Assembly (NCBI GenBank): GCA_963796125.1 | Contig: CAWCKM010000049.1 | Location: forward strand, 1 to 64,000 | Origin: DASPRG01 sp963796125 | Lineage (GTDB): Bacteria; Nitrospirota; Thermodesulfovibrionia; Thermodesulfovibrionales; SM23-35 | Direction of reading: 5' to 3' | Length of the DNA stretch: 64,000 nucleotides | Notes under the pieces: model-generated | Databases searched by the model: none | What the model was told of the DNA's origin: nothing | The model's input: the letters and a program-made list of their open reading frames with translations, nothing else | Translations under genes and position numbers: made by a program | In this document: positions 16,854-27,600 of the stretch, piece by piece | Layout of the letters: each line of letters opens with the position of its first letter | Numbering within the stretch: position 1 is the stretch's first letter

Positions 16854-16924
16854 GCTTCCTCCTTGCCCACCTGTAATAGCTGGGGGCATAGATATACTCC
16901 CCATGGGTTAACCGAAAAACTGCG

Positions 16925-18224
16925 TTATGAACTTTCTTTTCCTTCGACCCTCATGAAGATGGTTTTATCCATGACAACAGAGAGCTGATCTATTTCATGA
17001 AGGGCCTGCCTAACATCTTTTTCTTTCGCTTCGTGAGTAAGGACAACTAACGGGACAGCCTTACCAACTCTTCTCCCTTTCTGTATGACTGAGGCAATGC
17101 TAATATTGTAATTGCCAAGGATTCCTGAAATCTTCGAAAGGACGCCAGGCTTGTCAAGGGCAAAAAACCTGAAATAGTATTTAGATACCACATCATCCAT
17201 CTTTTTTATCCTGAAATCTCTCAGAGTTCTTGTCATTATCGGCATTCTTCCTATGGCGTTCTTTCTGATGTTTCTCGCTATATCAACAATATCACTCACA
17301 ACAGCACTTCCTGTAGGCATATCTCCGGCACCTCTGCCGTAATATAATGTAGAACCTGTAGCATCTCCCTCGACATATACCGCATTAAAGGGGCCATCCA
17401 CTTTTGAGATGAGGTATTCTTTTGGAATCATCGTTGGATGGACCCTAAGTTCTATGGCGTTGTCTGTCTCTTTCGCAATGGCAAGGAGTTTTACCTTGTA
17501 GCCGAATTCAGATGCGAACTCTATGTCTTGTGGAGATACCCCGGAAATGCCTTCACTGTAAATTCTGTCAAAAGAAATGGGAATACCATAGGAGAGAGCA
17601 GCGAGGATGGCAAGTTTATGAGCAGAATCTATGCCTTCGACATCCAACGTTGGGTCAGCTTCTGCATAACCGAGGCTCTGTGCCTCTTTTAATGCTTCTG
17701 AAAACTCGACATGTTCCTCTGTCATCTTGGTGAGTATGTAATTTGAAGTACCGTTTATAATACCGTAGATAGCCTTTATCCTGTTGGCCACGAGACTTTC
17801 CCTTATGATCTTTATAATAGGGATGCCACCTGCGACAGATGCCTCAAACCCTATTTCAACTCCGGCTTCGAGAGCAGCATTGAATATTTCATTCCCGGCA
17901 GTTGCAAGGAGGGCCTTGTTTGCTGTAACCACATGCTTGTGATTCTGTATTGCCTTAAGTATGAAGTCCTTTGCAGGTCTGATACCACCGATGAGTTCTA
18001 CTACAATATCAATGTGAGGGTCATTTAGGATATCATCTGCATTTGTAGTCAGAATATCCGGGGAAATGCTTATGCCCCTGTCACGAGTAATATCGAGGTC
18101 AGCAATCTTCTTCAGATTTATTTCAAAACCGATCCTCTCTTTGAGGATATCTCTATTTTTAAGGAGAATTCTTACGGTCACCGGTACCTACGGTTCCAAA
18201 CCCGATTATACCGACATTGATCAT
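16925..18224 (-). CDS. hom: Homoserine dehydrogenase
   Basis: Reduces aspartate semialdehyde to homoserine. The ATG at 18224 opens INVGIIGFGTVGTG, the NAD(P)-binding glycine motif. One base insertion near 18180 then breaks the frame. The rest shows VTANKALLA, the catalytic GIINGTSNYIL region and, from about residue 350, a C-terminal ACT domain (FALDKPGVLSKISGIL) that usually mediates threonine feedback. The start overlaps the stop of the aminotransferase gene (ATGA), so the two are translationally coupled. Confidence 0.93.
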
Positions 18225-19397
18225 CTATTCAATACCTTTTTAATTCCCTTCATAGCTTGTTTTATCCTCTGCTCATTTTCTACGAGGGCAAATCTGACAT
18301 ATGTATCTCCCCCTTCTCCAAAACCGATTCCAGGCGATACAGCTACGCCTCCTTCTTGAATAAGTAATTTGCAAAACTCCAGAGAACCCATTTTCTTGAA
18401 CTGTTCCGGAATCTCTGCCCATACAAACATGGTTGCCTTGGGAGGTGGTACATTCCAGCCAGCCTGATGGAGGCCCTTTATCAGTGCATTGCGCCTTGAC
18501 TCGTAGGTCTTCCGTATTTCCTCGACACAATCCTGGGGACCTCGTAATGCAACAATACTTGCTATCTGTATTGCCTGAAACATACCATAATCAAGATAGC
18601 TCTTTATTTTAGTCAATGCTCCCACGACCTGCTCGGTTTCCAACACAGAATCCAACTCTCCATCCTGCCATGGAGTAACTCTTTGTCATCGAGAAGAACT
18701 CGACTCCTACATCCTTTGCGCCTGGAACCTGGAGAAAACTCGGTGCCTTATATCCATCAAAGCAGAGGTCTGCATATGCCAGGTCATGAAGAACAACTAA
18801 ATTGTTCTCCTTTGCAAATTCTACCACCTTTTTAAAAAAATCAAGGCCATTCACAACCATGGTTGTCGGATTATGAGGGAAATTGATGATCAGCATCTTC
18901 GGCCTTGGCCATGATGACTTATATGCCTTTTCCATCTCTGCGAAAAAGTCTATCCCAAGCCCTATGGGAATACTCCTCACCTCGCCGCCTGCTATAATGA
19001 CGCTGTACGGATGGATAGGATAAGCAGGTGTAGGCGTCAAAACTACATCGCCGGGACCTATGGTTGCAAGAACAAGGTGAGACAGACCCTCTTTCGACCC
19101 TATTGTCACAACTGCTTCTAGCTCAGAGTCAAGGATGACATCATAGCGTCTCAAATACCATTCACAAATTGCATTTCTTAACTGGGTAATGCCTTTGGAG
19201 GCAGAATATCTGTGGTTCTTGGGGTTCCGTGCAGCCTCGACGAGTTTATCCACAATGTGTTTTGGCGGAGCACCGTCAGGATTCCCCATGCCGAGATCAA
19301 TAATATCCATTCCCTTGCGTCTTGCCTCAATCTTGAGGGAATTTACAATACTGAACACATACGGTGGAAGTCTCTGAATTCTGTTAAATTCATACAT
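18221..19397 (-). CDS. PLP-dependent class I/II aminotransferase, AlaC-like
   Basis: A fold-type I aminotransferase of about 390 residues. The PLP lysine is near residue 239 in SMTKSYSMAGWRVGF; NFPHNPTT carries the substrate-binding asparagine region and MGNPDGAPP lies near the start. Sequence character matches the AlaC/aspartate-alanine aminotransferase group; exact substrate cannot be read from sequence. One break near 18620 splits the gene just after the PLP site. It is coupled to hom, which points to amino-acid synthesis. Confidence 0.88.
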
Positions 19398-19437
19398 GTT
19401 TGTATCCTTCTGTTGTTTAGAATATAGTTCCTAGACG

Positions 19438-20289
19438 CTACTGTTCATCTTCATTATACATCTCCTCAGCATCCAGTGAGCTCCTTACAAGGGGAGATGA
19501 GGCAACATGCTTAAAACCCATATCAAGGGCTCTGTTCCGAAGTCTCTCAAAAATATCGGGTGATATATATTCGACAACAGGCAGATTCTTTTTTGAAGGT
19601 CTTAGATACTGTCCAATAGTAACCGAATCGCACCCTGCATTACAGAGGTCCTTCAGGACATCTATAACCTCGTCGAGTGTCTCTCCGAGACCGAGCATAA
19701 GTCCTGACTTTGTATGCATATCAGGCATCAATCTCCTTAACGTATTTCAACACACGAAGGGAACGAGTGTAATCTGCCTGTGAACTGTACTACATGGATA
19801 GAGCCTCGGGACAGTCTCAACATTGTGACCGAGAGATATCCGGCGGGAACTGAGCACAACCATCAAAGCCCCTATATTACCTCTAAAATCAGGGGTGAGA
19901 ACCTCAATTTTAGCATCAGGTAGTTTGTTCCTGATAGCGTGGACAGTGCTCGCAAAATGTCCTGCTCCTCCGTCAGGAAGGTCATCCCTTGTTACAGAGG
20001 TAATAACTACATATTTCAACCCCATTTCCTTTGCTGCCTGTGCGACTCTTACAGGTTCTTCAGGGTCAGGAGGTTCAGGCCTTGAAGATGCTACTGAACA
20101 GAATCCACAGTTCCTTGTGCATTTCGAACCGAGGATCATAAAAGTTGCGGTTGGCTTTGCATAGCATTTGCCAATATTCGGACATCTTGCCTCTTCACAT
20201 ACTGTCGTGACTTTATGATGCCTGAGTATGCGTTTCGTATCGTGAATGCCATTAAAGCCTTTCACCTTTATCCATTCCGGGAGCCTCAA
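19438..20289 (-). CDS. lipA: Lipoyl synthase
   Basis: Radical-SAM enzyme that inserts two sulfurs into octanoyl groups of lipoate-dependent proteins. Both iron-sulfur sites are visible: the auxiliary CEEARCPNIGKC (about residues 31-42) and the radical-SAM CTRNCGFC (about 58-65). GHNVETVPRLYP, the MPDMHTKSGLMLGLGE stretch and the C-terminal SSPLVRSSL end are also present. TTG start at 20289 with GGAGAG upstream. At least three frame breaks lie between 19720 and 19870. It heads the minus-strand run lipA-aminotransferase-hom-NIL-apgM. Confidence 0.92.
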
Positions 20290-20449
20290 AACGATCTCTC
20301 CATTACTAAATGGTCATTAAACATAAAGGAAATATGAAACTTTGTCAAACAAACCATATCGGATATCACATCAATGGTTTTTTATTATAATATCTCTACT
20401 ACAAAACGGTTTGGTTGACCACAATGAATGAAGGAGGACACCATTAACG
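20290..20449. other. Divergent intergenic region
   Basis: AT-rich region between lipA (minus) and mqnB (plus) that should carry promoters for both directions. TATAAT is found at 20387-20392 on the plus strand, about 60 bases before mqnB, but a matching -35 is not clear. Confidence 0.35.
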
Positions 20450-21185
20450 TTGGCGTCACGTATTGGTTTAATTTCATCTGTTTCTGTTGAAGGCAAGATA
20501 ATCCTGAGAAGTCTTGCAAATATCCACAAAAGGGTCTATTGTGGGTTAACCATTCATGAGGGCACAATACATGATAAATCGGTGGTCTATATTGTCTCAG
20601 GAATCGGGAAAACAAATGCCTCTCGGGGGACGTTTTTCCTGATTGAAAAATATTCCCCGGGTATGATTATTCATCTCGGCATTGGTGGTGCTTATCCTTC
20701 GTCAGGTCTAAAACAAGGAGATATCTCTATTGCAGAAAAGGAAATGTATGGAGATGAGGGGGTTTTCCTCGAAGACGGGTTCCATTCAGCGGAAACGATT
20801 GGGATACCTTTTTTGATCAAAGGCAGAAAAAGGTATTTCAATGAATTCATGCTTGATAAAAAACTTTCCAAAATGGCTGTTCGTATTGCACGCACCACGC
20901 TTCGCGCATCACGCGTAACAGTAGAATCAGGCCCTTTTCTTACCCTCTCAACGTGTACAGGAACCATTGAAGAGGGCGGAAGAACTTGAGAGGAGATTTC
21001 ATGCTATTTGTGAAAATATGGAAGGTGCTGCAGTAGCACATGTATGTGCCGCCTGTGGAGTACCCATGGTCGAGATAAGAGGTATCAGCAACATAGTTGG
21101 AGAAAGAGACAGGGGGAAATGGAATGTAAGTCTGGCTGCAGAGAATTGCCAAATGGTGGTTGCTGAGTTACTGAAAGAGATTTGA
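20450..21185 (+). CDS. mqnB: Futalosine hydrolase
   Basis: Removes the base from futalosine in the futalosine route to menaquinone. It is a nucleoside-phosphorylase-fold protein of about 245 residues with HLGIGGAYPSSGL near residue 75 and, in the C-terminal half, ENMEGAAVAHVCA and EIRGISNIVG, which frame the ribose- and base-binding site. TTG start with AAGGAGG 12 bases upstream. One break near 20975 divides it. The finding implies the cell makes menaquinone by this route, fitting the quinone-linked QmoABC and Nuo. purB follows on the same strand. Confidence 0.85.
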
Positions 21186-21244
21186 TTCTTTTCCACGGAG
21201 ATTGTGAAAATGCTAAAAAGGAAGAGATCAAAAAGGAGGAGGAG

Positions 21245-22546
21245 ATGATACCAAGGTATACACGTCATGAGATGGGAAGACTTTGGGATATCGAGGCAAA
21301 ATATCAGAAATGGCTGGATGTGGAAATTGCAGTTTGCGAGGCATGGGCAGAGCTTGGCGAAATACCAAAGGATGACCTGAGGGAAATAAAGAAAAGGGCA
21401 CAATTCGATGTCAAACGGATTGATGAGATAGAAAAAGTTGTTAAACATGATGTTATTGCATTCCTCACTTCGGTTGCCCAGAGCCTTGGTCCCGAGGCAA
21501 GGTTTATTCACAAAGGATTGACCTCTTCAGATATTCTCGACACAGCACTTGCCCTCCTTATGAGGGATGCTTCAGATTTAATAATGAAAGACATCCGTGA
21601 ACTGATGGATGTTCTTAAAAAGCAGGCACACAAATATAAAGATACGCCAATGATGGGAAGAAGTCATGGTGTTCATGCAGAACCCATGACATTTGGTCTC
21701 AAGTTTGCTCTCTGGTTTGAAGACATGACAAGAAACCTCGGAAGGATGAAGAGGGCAAAAGAAGTAATAAGCGTGGGGAAGCTTTCCGGCGCTGTTGGTA
21801 CATTCTCGAATATCCCCCCCATTATTGAAGAAAAAGTCTGCAAAAAACTTGGGCTCAGACCGGAACCTGTTGCAACACAGGTAGTCCAGAGGGACAGGCA
21901 TGCAGAGTATCTCACAACTCTTGCTCTCATCGCAGCTTCTGTAGAAAAAATAGCCACAGAGATAAGACACCTCCAGAGGTCTGAAGTCCTCGAGGTGGAA
22001 GAACCCTTTATGGCTGGACAGAAGGGCTCATCTGCGATGCCCCACAAACGAAATCCTGTTGGGTGTGAAAACCTCTCCGGCCTTGCAAGGCTTGTGCGAA
22101 CCAATGCACTGGCGGCCATCGAAAACGTTGCTCTATGGCATGAGAGGGACATCTCGCATTCTTCGGTTGAGCGTGTAATAATTCCTGATAGCACAATACT
22201 TGTTGATTACATGCTTGACAGACTCAAGGGGATCCTTGATGGACTCCATGTATATCCAAAGAGAATGAAAGAGAACATGGGCAGAAGCTATGGCCTTTTT
22301 ACATCCCAGCGTGTCATGCTTGCCCTCTTGGACAAGGGCCTTGACCGGGAACAGGCATATAGTATTGTGCAAGCGGATGCGATGAAGAGCTGGAAAGAAG
22401 GGACTGAGTTCAAGAAGATATTATTAAAGGATAAAGAGGTAAAAAAGTATTTAACAGCTCAAGAGATCAGTGAGATTTTTGACCTCGGATATTATTTGAA
22501 ACATGTAGACTATATTTTTAGGAGAGTCTTTGGAGTGTCACAATGA
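21245..22546 (+). CDS. purB: Adenylosuccinate lyase
   Basis: Cleaves SAICAR and adenylosuccinate in purine synthesis. Intact, 433 residues from ATG 21245, which has a very strong GGAGGAGGAG just upstream; the upstream TTG extension is unlikely. The fumarase/aspartase superfamily motifs are present: TSSDILDTA (about residue 87), GRSHGVHAEP and the mobile catalytic loop GSSAMPHKRNP (about 262). It overlaps the flavin reductase gene by four bases. Confidence 0.95.
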   Translation: MIPRYTRHEMGRLWDIEAKYQKWLDVEIAVCEAWAELGEIPKDDLREIKKRAQFDVKRIDEIEKVVKHDVIAFLTSVAQSLGPEARFIHKGLTSSDILDTALALLMRDASDLIMKDIRELMDVLKKQAHKYKDTPMMGRSHGVHAEPMTFGLKFALWFEDMTRNLGRMKRAKEVISVGKLSGAVGTFSNIPPIIEEKVCKKLGLRPEPVATQVVQRDRHAEYLTTLALIAASVEKIATEIRHLQRSEVLEVEEPFMAGQKGSSAMPHKRNPVGCENLSGLARLVRTNALAAIENVALWHERDISHSSVERVIIPDSTILVDYMLDRLKGILDGLHVYPKRMKENMGRSYGLFTSQRVMLALLDKGLDREQAYSIVQADAMKSWKEGTEFKKILLKDKEVKKYLTAQEISEIFDLGYYLKHVDYIFRRVFGVSQ

Positions 22547-23154
22547 AAGATCATTTTAAGGACATACCAATAATAAATGCATATCGGTTAATCAATCATG
22601 GTCCGACCGTGCTCATAACATCCAGACTCGGAGAAAAAACCAATATTATGACTGCTGCATGGCAAATGCCTGTCAGTTTCAAGCCGGTACTCGTAGCTAT
22701 TTCCATAGGCCATGAAAGATTTACCCATGAGATGATATCAAAGAGCCGGGAGTTTGTTATTAACATACCTCATATAGGAATGATGAAGGAAGTTTTATGT
22801 TGTGGTACACAATCGGGAAGAGATATAGACAAATTCGATGTCTGCAAACTTACATCCCTGAAAGCACAAAATGTTAAAGCGCCTCTTATTGAGGAATGCC
22901 TGGGAAATATTGAATGCAAACTCCATTCTATTCACGAGGCCGGTGATCACACAATCTTTATAGGAGAAGTAGTCGCTGCATCAGTGAAAGAAGGGATATT
23001 TGATGATTATCTAAGAGTTGAACTCGATGGGGCAAAAACCCTTCATCACCTTGGCGGCAAGGTTTTCTGTAAACCTGATGGATTCAATCACTTATTCTTC
23101 TTAATGCACGCAATAAAATCATTGGCATCTCTACTGTATCTATCGGCTCGCTGA
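22543..23154 (+). CDS. Flavin reductase-like (flavoredoxin) protein
   Basis: A flavin reductase-like domain protein (FMN-binding split barrel), with NIMTAAWQMPVSFKPVLVAI and REFVINIP as family marks. Members include flavoredoxin of sulfate reducers, which passes electrons to sulfur-metabolism enzymes. Homology appears to end near FCKPDG (about residue 183). The last 20 or so residues come from the start of a radC fragment in another frame, so the true C-terminus was probably replaced or shifted. It overlaps purB by four bases, indicating co-translation. Confidence 0.8.
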   Translation: MKDHFKDIPIINAYRLINHGPTVLITSRLGEKTNIMTAAWQMPVSFKPVLVAISIGHERFTHEMISKSREFVINIPHIGMMKEVLCCGTQSGRDIDKFDVCKLTSLKAQNVKAPLIEECLGNIECKLHSIHEAGDHTIFIGEVVAASVKEGIFDDYLRVELDGAKTLHHLGGKVFCKPDGFNHLFFLMHAIKSLASLLYLSAR

Positions 23155-23392
23155 ATGCAAGCCTAGCGCATCCGCGAGAAGTATTTAAGGATGCTATAAC
23201 TGCATAATGCCTATCTCAGTCGTATTGGCTCACAATCATCCCTCTGGCGATCCTGAACCTTCGGAGGATGATTTAACTATGACAAAAAGACTTATAGAAG
23301 CCGGTAAAATTTTAGGGATTGAAGTTTTAGACCATATTATTATCACCAAAAACGGATATTTTAGTTTTAAGGATAGAGGATTATTGAGATAA
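23085..23392 (+). pseudogene. radC: C-terminal fragment of RadC (JAB/MPN domain)
   Basis: Reading two frames gives LLNARNKIIGISTVSIGSLN, HPREVFKDAI and then SVVLAHNHPSGDPEPSEDD, LGIEVLDHIII and the terminal FKDRGLL. These are the C-terminal metalloprotease-like half of RadC, including the HNHPSGDP zinc motif. The N-terminal helix-hairpin-helix part is absent and a stop or shift lies near 23200. RadC-like genes often travel on mobile elements. It begins inside the end of the flavin reductase frame. Confidence 0.75.
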
Positions 23393-23432
23393 GTTTGGCA
23401 TCACAAATTGTGATTCCAGATCGGAGACATAT

Positions 23433-23654
23433 ATGAAGACTCTTGTACCGGTGGGAGTGATTGAAAGGAAAATCTATTTGATTCGTGGAGAGAAAGTGAT
23501 GCTGAGTTCAGATCTCGCTCAACTTTATGGCGTTGAGCCAAAGGTTTTGATACAGGCGGTTAAAAGAAACATCGTAAACGGTTCCCGGAAGATTTCATGT
23601 TTCAACGGCCTGCATCAATCACGTTTAAAAATAAATTTCATAGAATTTTTGTAA
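23433..23654 (+). pseudogene. ORF6N-domain fragment
   Basis: The first 50 residues (IERKIYLIRGEKVMLSSDLA, then LYGVEPKVLIQAVKRN) match the ORF6N DNA-binding domain common in phages and mobile elements. A frame shift follows where FPEDFMFQ would be expected, and the gene stops. Only the N-terminal third of a normal protein remains. Confidence 0.7.
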
Positions 23655-23699
23655 ACAGATTTCTGGAAAAATAAAAAAACATATGAAGGGAGAAAGATT

Positions 23700-23981
23700 A
23701 TGGCGACGATCAAAAAGAAGCTGAAAGAAAATATTGAATCATTGTCAGATGTCGAAAAGCTGGAGCTTGTTGATTCAATCCTTATGACACTAGACAGGCC
23801 GGACCCCAGGATTGACCGCATATGGGCTGAAGAGGCTCGAAAACGCTGGAAGGCTTATAAGTCCGGCAAACTGGAAACGGTACCTTATGATCAGGTGATG
23901 GAGCAAATACAGGAACAAATGAACATCCGGATTTCAAAACTCGCACAAAATGAAATTGACGATGCTGTTATCATGGTATGA
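23700..23981 (+). CDS. Addiction-module antitoxin component (CHP02574-like), running into the toxin frame
   Basis: Residues 1-73 have the features of the short antitoxin-like family (PF09720): LSDVEKLELVDSILMTLD and the conserved WAEEARKRWKAYKSGK followed by a PYDQVM end. The frame then continues without a stop into the first residues of the neighbouring ParE-like toxin (ATG at 23919). Normally the two are separate genes, so a missing stop through a base error is likely. A ribosome site AAGGGAG precedes the ATG. Confidence 0.7.
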   Translation: MATIKKKLKENIESLSDVEKLELVDSILMTLDRPDPRIDRIWAEEARKRWKAYKSGKLETVPYDQVMEQIQEQMNIRISKLAQNEIDDAVIMV

Positions 23982-24231
23982 TTCGCAATCGAAAGGGCTG
24001 GGGACACGTTTTCTTGACGATCTGGACCGCACCATCAGAAGAATCGCAGCATATCCATTCTCATGTGTGGAGATAGAACCTGATCTTCGGCGGTGCTTGC
24101 TTACGCGGTTTCCCTATGGAATTATCTACGGTGTTGATTCCGATACAATTGTTATCATAGCAGTTGCGCATCTGCATCGAGAGCCGCGATATTGGATTGA
24201 CAGGTTGCTCCATCAGGAAACCAACCAATGA
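23919..24231 (+). CDS. ParE/RelE-family toxin, frameshifted
   Basis: From ATG 23919 the reconstructed protein of about 103 residues starts MNIRISKLAQNEIDDAV. After a one-base break near 23975 it continues with LGTRFLDDLDRTIRRIA and the typical C-terminal HREPRYW segment. The family comprises ribosome-dependent RNases (RelE) and gyrase poisons (ParE); the arrangement of residues favours ParE. It forms a pair with the CHP02574-like gene just upstream. Confidence 0.7.
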
Positions 24232-24267
24232 AGGGAAGAGAACGGGACGGATGAAAGGAGGCAAAAT

Positions 24268-24465
24268 ATGAGTGTTGGAGTAATGGTTGAATTAAAGGTT
24301 GAGGACATCGCCAATTCTATAAGAAAGTTAAAAAAGGCAGACAAGGAAATGTTGCTTCTCTTATTATCGGGTGAATCCCTGGAGATTGCCAAACGAGCAA
24401 GGGATATCAAAACAAAAAAAGTTAAGCCTCTGACAAGAGAGGAGACATTCAGGGATGTCTTATAA
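24268..24465 (+). CDS. Small antitoxin-like protein
   Basis: A 65-residue charged, helical protein with GGAGG upstream of the ATG. Its stop overlaps the start of a RelE-like remnant (24455-24599), the typical arrangement of an antitoxin-toxin operon. The first 45 residues are a leucine- and lysine-rich helix pair. No family signature is specific enough for a name. Confidence 0.45.
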   Translation: MSVGVMVELKVEDIANSIRKLKKADKEMLLLLLSGESLEIAKRARDIKTKKVKPLTREETFRDVL

Positions 24466-24599
24466 GGATGCGTATCATCCAAAAGTCAAGGCTGACTTAA
24501 GAAAACTGGATAAGCCTGTTGTTATGAGAGATCCACAGCATTCATTTGGATAGCGTGCTGGAAAAACCCCCGTGGCTTTCTTTTATATGTAAAGGATAA
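24455..24599 (+). pseudogene. RelE-like toxin remnant
   Basis: ATG 24455 opens MSYKDAYHPKVKADLRKLDK, the normal beginning of a RelE/mRNA interferase. After one base break the frame reads VREIHSIHLD and ends at 24599. The catalytic C-terminal half with the usual YRIAY-type strand is missing. Partner of the antitoxin-like gene 24268-24465. Confidence 0.5.
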
Positions 24600-24658
24600 A
24601 GCCCTCAAGAAGTAAGCTGGTCTTAGCCTACTGCTGATTATGATATATTAGTTACAAT

Positions 24659-27600
24659 ATGCTATTACACTTCTATCGAAAACCTGCGCTTTCACTGGAA
24701 AAGAAGGACAATTTAGTTTCCCTTGTAAAACAAACAATATCTCCAGACATAAATGATATCCAGACAGAATACTGCTTTAATATTGATGCAGGAGATACCT
24801 CTCACACAAGAAGAATTAGAGATTCTCCGCTGGCTCCTGTCAGAGACATTCGAACCAGAGAATTTTTCTGCTGAGAGTTTTTTGACTCATCAGTCTGAAG
24901 ATGTCATTGCGAGGAGTAGAGCGACGAAGCAATCTTATGACTCGGATTGCTTCGCCTTCGGCTCGCAATGACAGGCGATATTGTCGAGGTTGGTCCACGG
25001 ATGAACTTTACTACAGCATGGTCAACAAATGCGGTCTCAGTTTGCCATGCCTGTGGATTAACAAAGATCAAGCGTATTGAACGATCAAGAAGGTATAAAT
25101 TAATATTCAGTGAAGAGTTCGTCAGTGAATAGCGAGACAATTAGTCATGATTTCTACTCGTCACTCGTCACTCTTCACTCAGCCTCTGGAACTCATTTAT
25201 GACAGAATGACAGAATGTCCCTACCCTGAACCGCTCATCACCTTTGAGACAGGTATAAAACCGGAACCAGTTTTTATAGTGCCGCTGATAGAAGAAGGTA
25301 AAGAAACCCTCAGGAAGATTAACAGTGAGATGGGGCTCGGTCTTGATGACTGGGATATAGAGTATTATTACAACCTCTTTGTTCATACTATAGGACGTAA
25401 TCCCACAAATGTAGAATGTTTTGATCTTGGTCAGTCAAACAGCGAACATTCAAGACACTGGTTCTTTAAGGGCAGATTGATTATTGATGGCAAAGAGATG
25501 CCATATACTTTGATGGACATCATCAAGCAACCATTAAGGAAGAATATAAACAATAGCATCATTGCTTTCAAGGATAATTCAAGCGCAATCCGCGGGCATG
25601 AGATAGTGACAATTATTCCTGAACATCCTGGCAAACCTTCTCGCTTCCAGGATGCGAGGCTTACCTATCACATTCTCTTCACAGCAGAAACCCACAATTT
25701 CCCCACAGGTGTTGCGCCATTCCCCGGTGCAGAGACAGGGACAGGGGGAAGGATAAGGGATGTTCATGCAACAGGCAGGGGGAGCTTGGTAGTAGCAGGT
25801 ACAGCAGCATATTGTGTCGGCAATCTGCGAATACCCGGATATCCGCTCGCATGGGAAGACACTTCTTTTGAATATCCATCAAATCTGGCAACGCCCCTTC
25901 AGATAGAAATAGAGGCAAGCAATGGAGCCTCTGATTATGGAAACAAATTTGGTGAGCCTGTTATACAGGGATTTACAAGATCTTTTGGTTTGCGATTGCC
26001 GGACGGTACGCGGAGAGAATGGGTTAAGCCAATAATGTTTACAGGTGGTATTGGACAGATAGACAACAGGCTTGTTGAAAAAGGAGCCCCTTACAAGGGC
26101 ATGTTTGTTGTTAAGATTGGAGGTCCTGCTTACAGGATCGGCATTGGTGGCGGTGCTGCCTCAAGCATGATACAGGGAGAAAATATTGCTGAACTTGACT
26201 TCAGCGCAGTGCAACGCGGTGATGCAGAGATGGAGCAGAAGGTGAACAGGGTTATCAGAGCCTGTGTTGAGATGGGAGATGAAAATCCTGTCATAAGCAT
26301 TCATGACCAGGGAGCGGGGGGCAACTCCAATGTAATCAAGGAGATTATCTATCCGGCTGGTGCGATGATCAGCGTAAGAAATATCTTGCTCGGTGATGAG
26401 ACTCTCTCGGTCCTGGAAATCTGGGGAGCTGAGTATCAGGAAAATAATGCGCTCCTCATAAAAGCTGAAAGGGCCGAGATGTTCCTTGATTTCTGCAGAA
26501 GGGAGAAAGTCCCCTGTTCTGTAATAGGAGTTATTACAGGAGACGGTTTCATTGTGCTGTATGACGCAGATGATGGGAGCACTCCTGTAAACCTTGACTT
26601 ATCAAAGGTTCTTGGTGAAATGCCACAGAAGACCTTTCACCTTGAACGGATTGAGCCTAAACTTGAACCGTTGAAATTACCAGTAGGTATTACAGTAGAA
26701 GAAGCTCTCAAAAGGGTTCTCCGCCTTGTCTCAGTGGGTTCAAAGCGATTCCTGACTAATAAAGTTGACAGGTCTGTTACAGGGCTCATTGTGCAACAAC
26801 AATGTGTCGGTCCCCTTCAGATAACTCTGTCCAATGTGGCTGTCACGAGCCAGAGCCATTTTGGCTTAACAGGAGCTGCTCTTTCGATTGGTGAACAACC
26901 CCTAAAGGGATTGATAAGCCCTCAGGCAATGGCCCGCATGAGTGTGGGAGAGGCACTCACCAATATTGTCTGGGCAAAAGTGAGCGCTCTTGAAGATATT
27001 AAATGCTCAGGAAACTGGATGTGGGCGGCAAAGCTTCCCGGCGAAGGTGCCAGACTCTATGATGCTGCAGTAGCAGCAAGAGATATCATGATTGACCTTG
27101 GCATAGCCGTTGATGGGGGGAAAGACAGCCTCTCCATGGCGGCCATGGTAACCGATTCATCGGGAAAGACAGAGATTGTTAAGGCTCCGGGAACCATGGT
27201 TGTTTCTGCCTATGTCACATGCCCGGATATCACAAAGGTTGTTACACCCGATATAAAAAGACCGGGAGAGAGCAGGCTCATTTACATTGATCTTGGTCAG
27301 GGGAAGTGTAGACTTGGAGGCAGTGCTTTAGCCCATGTCTATGGGCAGATCGGCAATGAATCTCCTGACCTTGATGATCCTCAACTTCTTAAATGTGCCT
27401 TTAATGCCATGCAGAGACTTGTTTCAGAGGAGCTTATCCTTGCAGGCCACGACAGAAGCGACGGAGGATTGGTCACAACACTTCTGGAGATGGCTTTTGG
27501 TGGAAATTGCGGGATAGAGATAAACAGTTAAATCAGAGCAGAACTCGCCCCCATTGCTAAAGGGGAAGGTAGGAAGGGGATGAGACCTGAACTTTCCTCT

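Noticed and set aside
24902..24982. CRISPR repeat
   Set aside because: The palindrome occurs once in the region with no spacer-repeat periodicity or cas genes; it fits a REP-like element.
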